A stretch of 21,026 nucleotides of DNA. It comes from an uncultured Bacillota bacterium (lineage in GTDB: Bacteria; Bacillota; Clostridia; Oscillospirales; Oscillospiraceae). This document shows, piece after piece, positions 20,315-21,026 of the stretch; position 1 is the stretch's first letter; each line of letters begins with the position of its first letter. The notes below the pieces were generated by a model. That model saw only the letters and a program-made list of their open reading frames with translations. It was not told where the DNA came from and did not search any database. The position numbers and the translations under genes were made by a program. The stretch spans positions 1 through 21,026 of the forward strand of contig CALACZ010000174.1 in assembly GCA_937890735.1 (NCBI GenBank). The letters are read 5' to 3'.

Positions 20315-20812
20315 ATGCAGAGGATCGAAAAGGAGAATTATTATCTGGACATCGCGCAGACCGTTCTGGAGCGCTCAACGTGCCTGCGCCGCTGCTACGG
20401 GGCGATCATCGTACAGAATGACGAGATCGTCGCCACCGGCTACAACGGCGCGCCGCGCGGGCGCAAAAACTGCTCCGACCTCGGCTATTGTATGCGCGAA
20501 AAGCTGCAAATTCCGCGCGGCGAGCGCTATGAGCTATGCCGCAGCGTGCACGCGGAAGCCAACGCCATCATCTCCGCCTCGCGGCGCGAGTGCATCGGCG
20601 CGACGATCTACCTCGTCGGCAAGGACGCCGCCACGGGCAAAATTCTCGGCGACGCGACGTCGTGCTCCATGTGCCGCCGCATGATCATCAACGCCGGCAT
20701 CGAGCGCGTAGTCATCCGCAATACAGAGACGGAATTTTCCGTCGTCCCCGTTCAAAGCTGGATCGACGAGGACGATTCCATTGCAGACCTCGATTACATT
20801 CCGCAGAAATGA
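20315..20812 (+). CDS. comEB: dCMP deaminase (ComEB-like)
   Basis: A 165-residue zinc-dependent deaminase that converts dCMP to dUMP for thymidylate synthesis. The zinc/catalytic site is HAEANAI (His79, Glu81) and CSMC (Cys117, Cys120), matching HxE...PCxxC except that Ser replaces Pro before the first Cys. NGAPRGRKNC (44-53) is the family's substrate-binding loop. Length and ends fit ComEB/dCMP deaminases. GGAGGTG lies four to five bases before the ATG. Despite the name, a link to competence is not implied here. Confidence 0.93.
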   Translation: MQRIEKENYYLDIAQTVLERSTCLRRCYGAIIVQNDEIVATGYNGAPRGRKNCSDLGYCMREKLQIPRGERYELCRSVHAEANAIISASRRECIGATIYLVGKDAATGKILGDATSCSMCRRMIINAGIERVVIRNTETEFSVVPVQSWIDEDDSIADLDYIPQK

Positions 20813-20880
20813 GGTATACTCCCCCGCCACGCTGGCGATACTTGCCATGAATACTCAAAATTTCCTGAGGAGGGATGTTC

Positions 20881-21026
20881 ATGGTCAAGGGCGTGACGCG
20901 GCAGGTCGTTATGGTGCGCGCGGCGGACAGCGACCTGTTTGAGCAGGCGATCTTTCTCATCCGCGCGGACGCGGCGGAAAAGAGCGGCGTGACGGAGCAG
21001 ACGCTCCTGCGGCAGGCGAAGCAGGC
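20881..21026 (+). CDS. Partial gene of unknown function, cut by the right edge
   Basis: Only about 48 residues are visible, starting MVKGVTRQVVMVRAADSDLF and continuing with an acidic/alanine-rich helical stretch. The start is well supported: GAGGAGGG about seven bases before the ATG. A possible -10 (TATACT, 20815-20820) lies between it and the deaminase, but no convincing -35 was found. No motif allows a function to be named. Confidence 0.72.
   Translation, partial: MVKGVTRQVVMVRAADSDLFEQAIFLIRADAAEKSGVTEQTLLRQAKQ

Overview
The window reads as chromosomal DNA of a GC-rich, spore-forming anaerobic Firmicute, most like an Oscillospiraceae-type gut clostridium. Reasons are the protein styles (cysteine-rich KTR protein, SLH protein, LysM-GH18 spore-cortex-type hydrolase, ComEB-like dCMP deaminase, DUF362 ferredoxin), strong AGGAGG ribosome sites and sigma-A promoters that often use TTGCAA as -35. 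The assignment is inferred from gene content, not from a marker gene.

Layout. 1-1150: an AT-richer, accessory-looking left end with the start of a minus-strand ORF (probably an insertion-sequence transposase), an orphan MNT-type nucleotidyltransferase and an unexplained hairpin-containing gap. 1122-2768: a TetR regulator with a textbook promoter/operator, an overlapping cysteine-rich KTR gene and a chloramphenicol-acetyltransferase-like gene. 2884-5052: adenine deaminase and a small DUF4177-like gene. 5102-7468 (minus): an EamA half-transporter, a PfkB sugar kinase and a sugar nucleotidyltransferase. 7594-9179 (minus): a uracil permease behind a leader peptide that ends inside an intrinsic terminator. 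9308-10002 (minus): uracil-DNA glycosylase, broken at a poly-G tract. 10098-11381: LysM-GH18 hydrolase. 11390-11692: a compact locus with two convergent promoters, a 27-residue hydrophobic/basic peptide gene and an opposing short RNA, which looks like a type I toxin-antitoxin module. 11788-12897: DUF362 ferredoxin protein. 13018-17034: an Ile-rich leader ORF, terminator, lactate-permease-family transporter, L-2-hydroxyisocaproate-type dehydrogenase and branched-chain aminotransferase. 17049-17727: gene-free palindrome array. 17737-20197 (minus): two secreted or surface proteins, the first with a 196-bp MITE-like inverted repeat in its 5' leader. 20315-21026: dCMP deaminase and a partial gene of unknown function.

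How the genes work together. The clearest pathway is the transporter, dehydrogenase and IlvE set. IlvE interconverts branched-chain amino acids and 2-oxo acids, the dehydrogenase interconverts 2-oxo and 2-hydroxy acids, and the LldP-type permease can move 2-hydroxy acids across the membrane. The Ile-rich leader in front would tie this to branched-chain amino-acid supply. Adenine deaminase, uracil permease and dCMP deaminase are nucleobase/nucleotide salvage functions. Three places look RNA-regulated: the uraA leader, the Ile leader and the type I TA-like locus.
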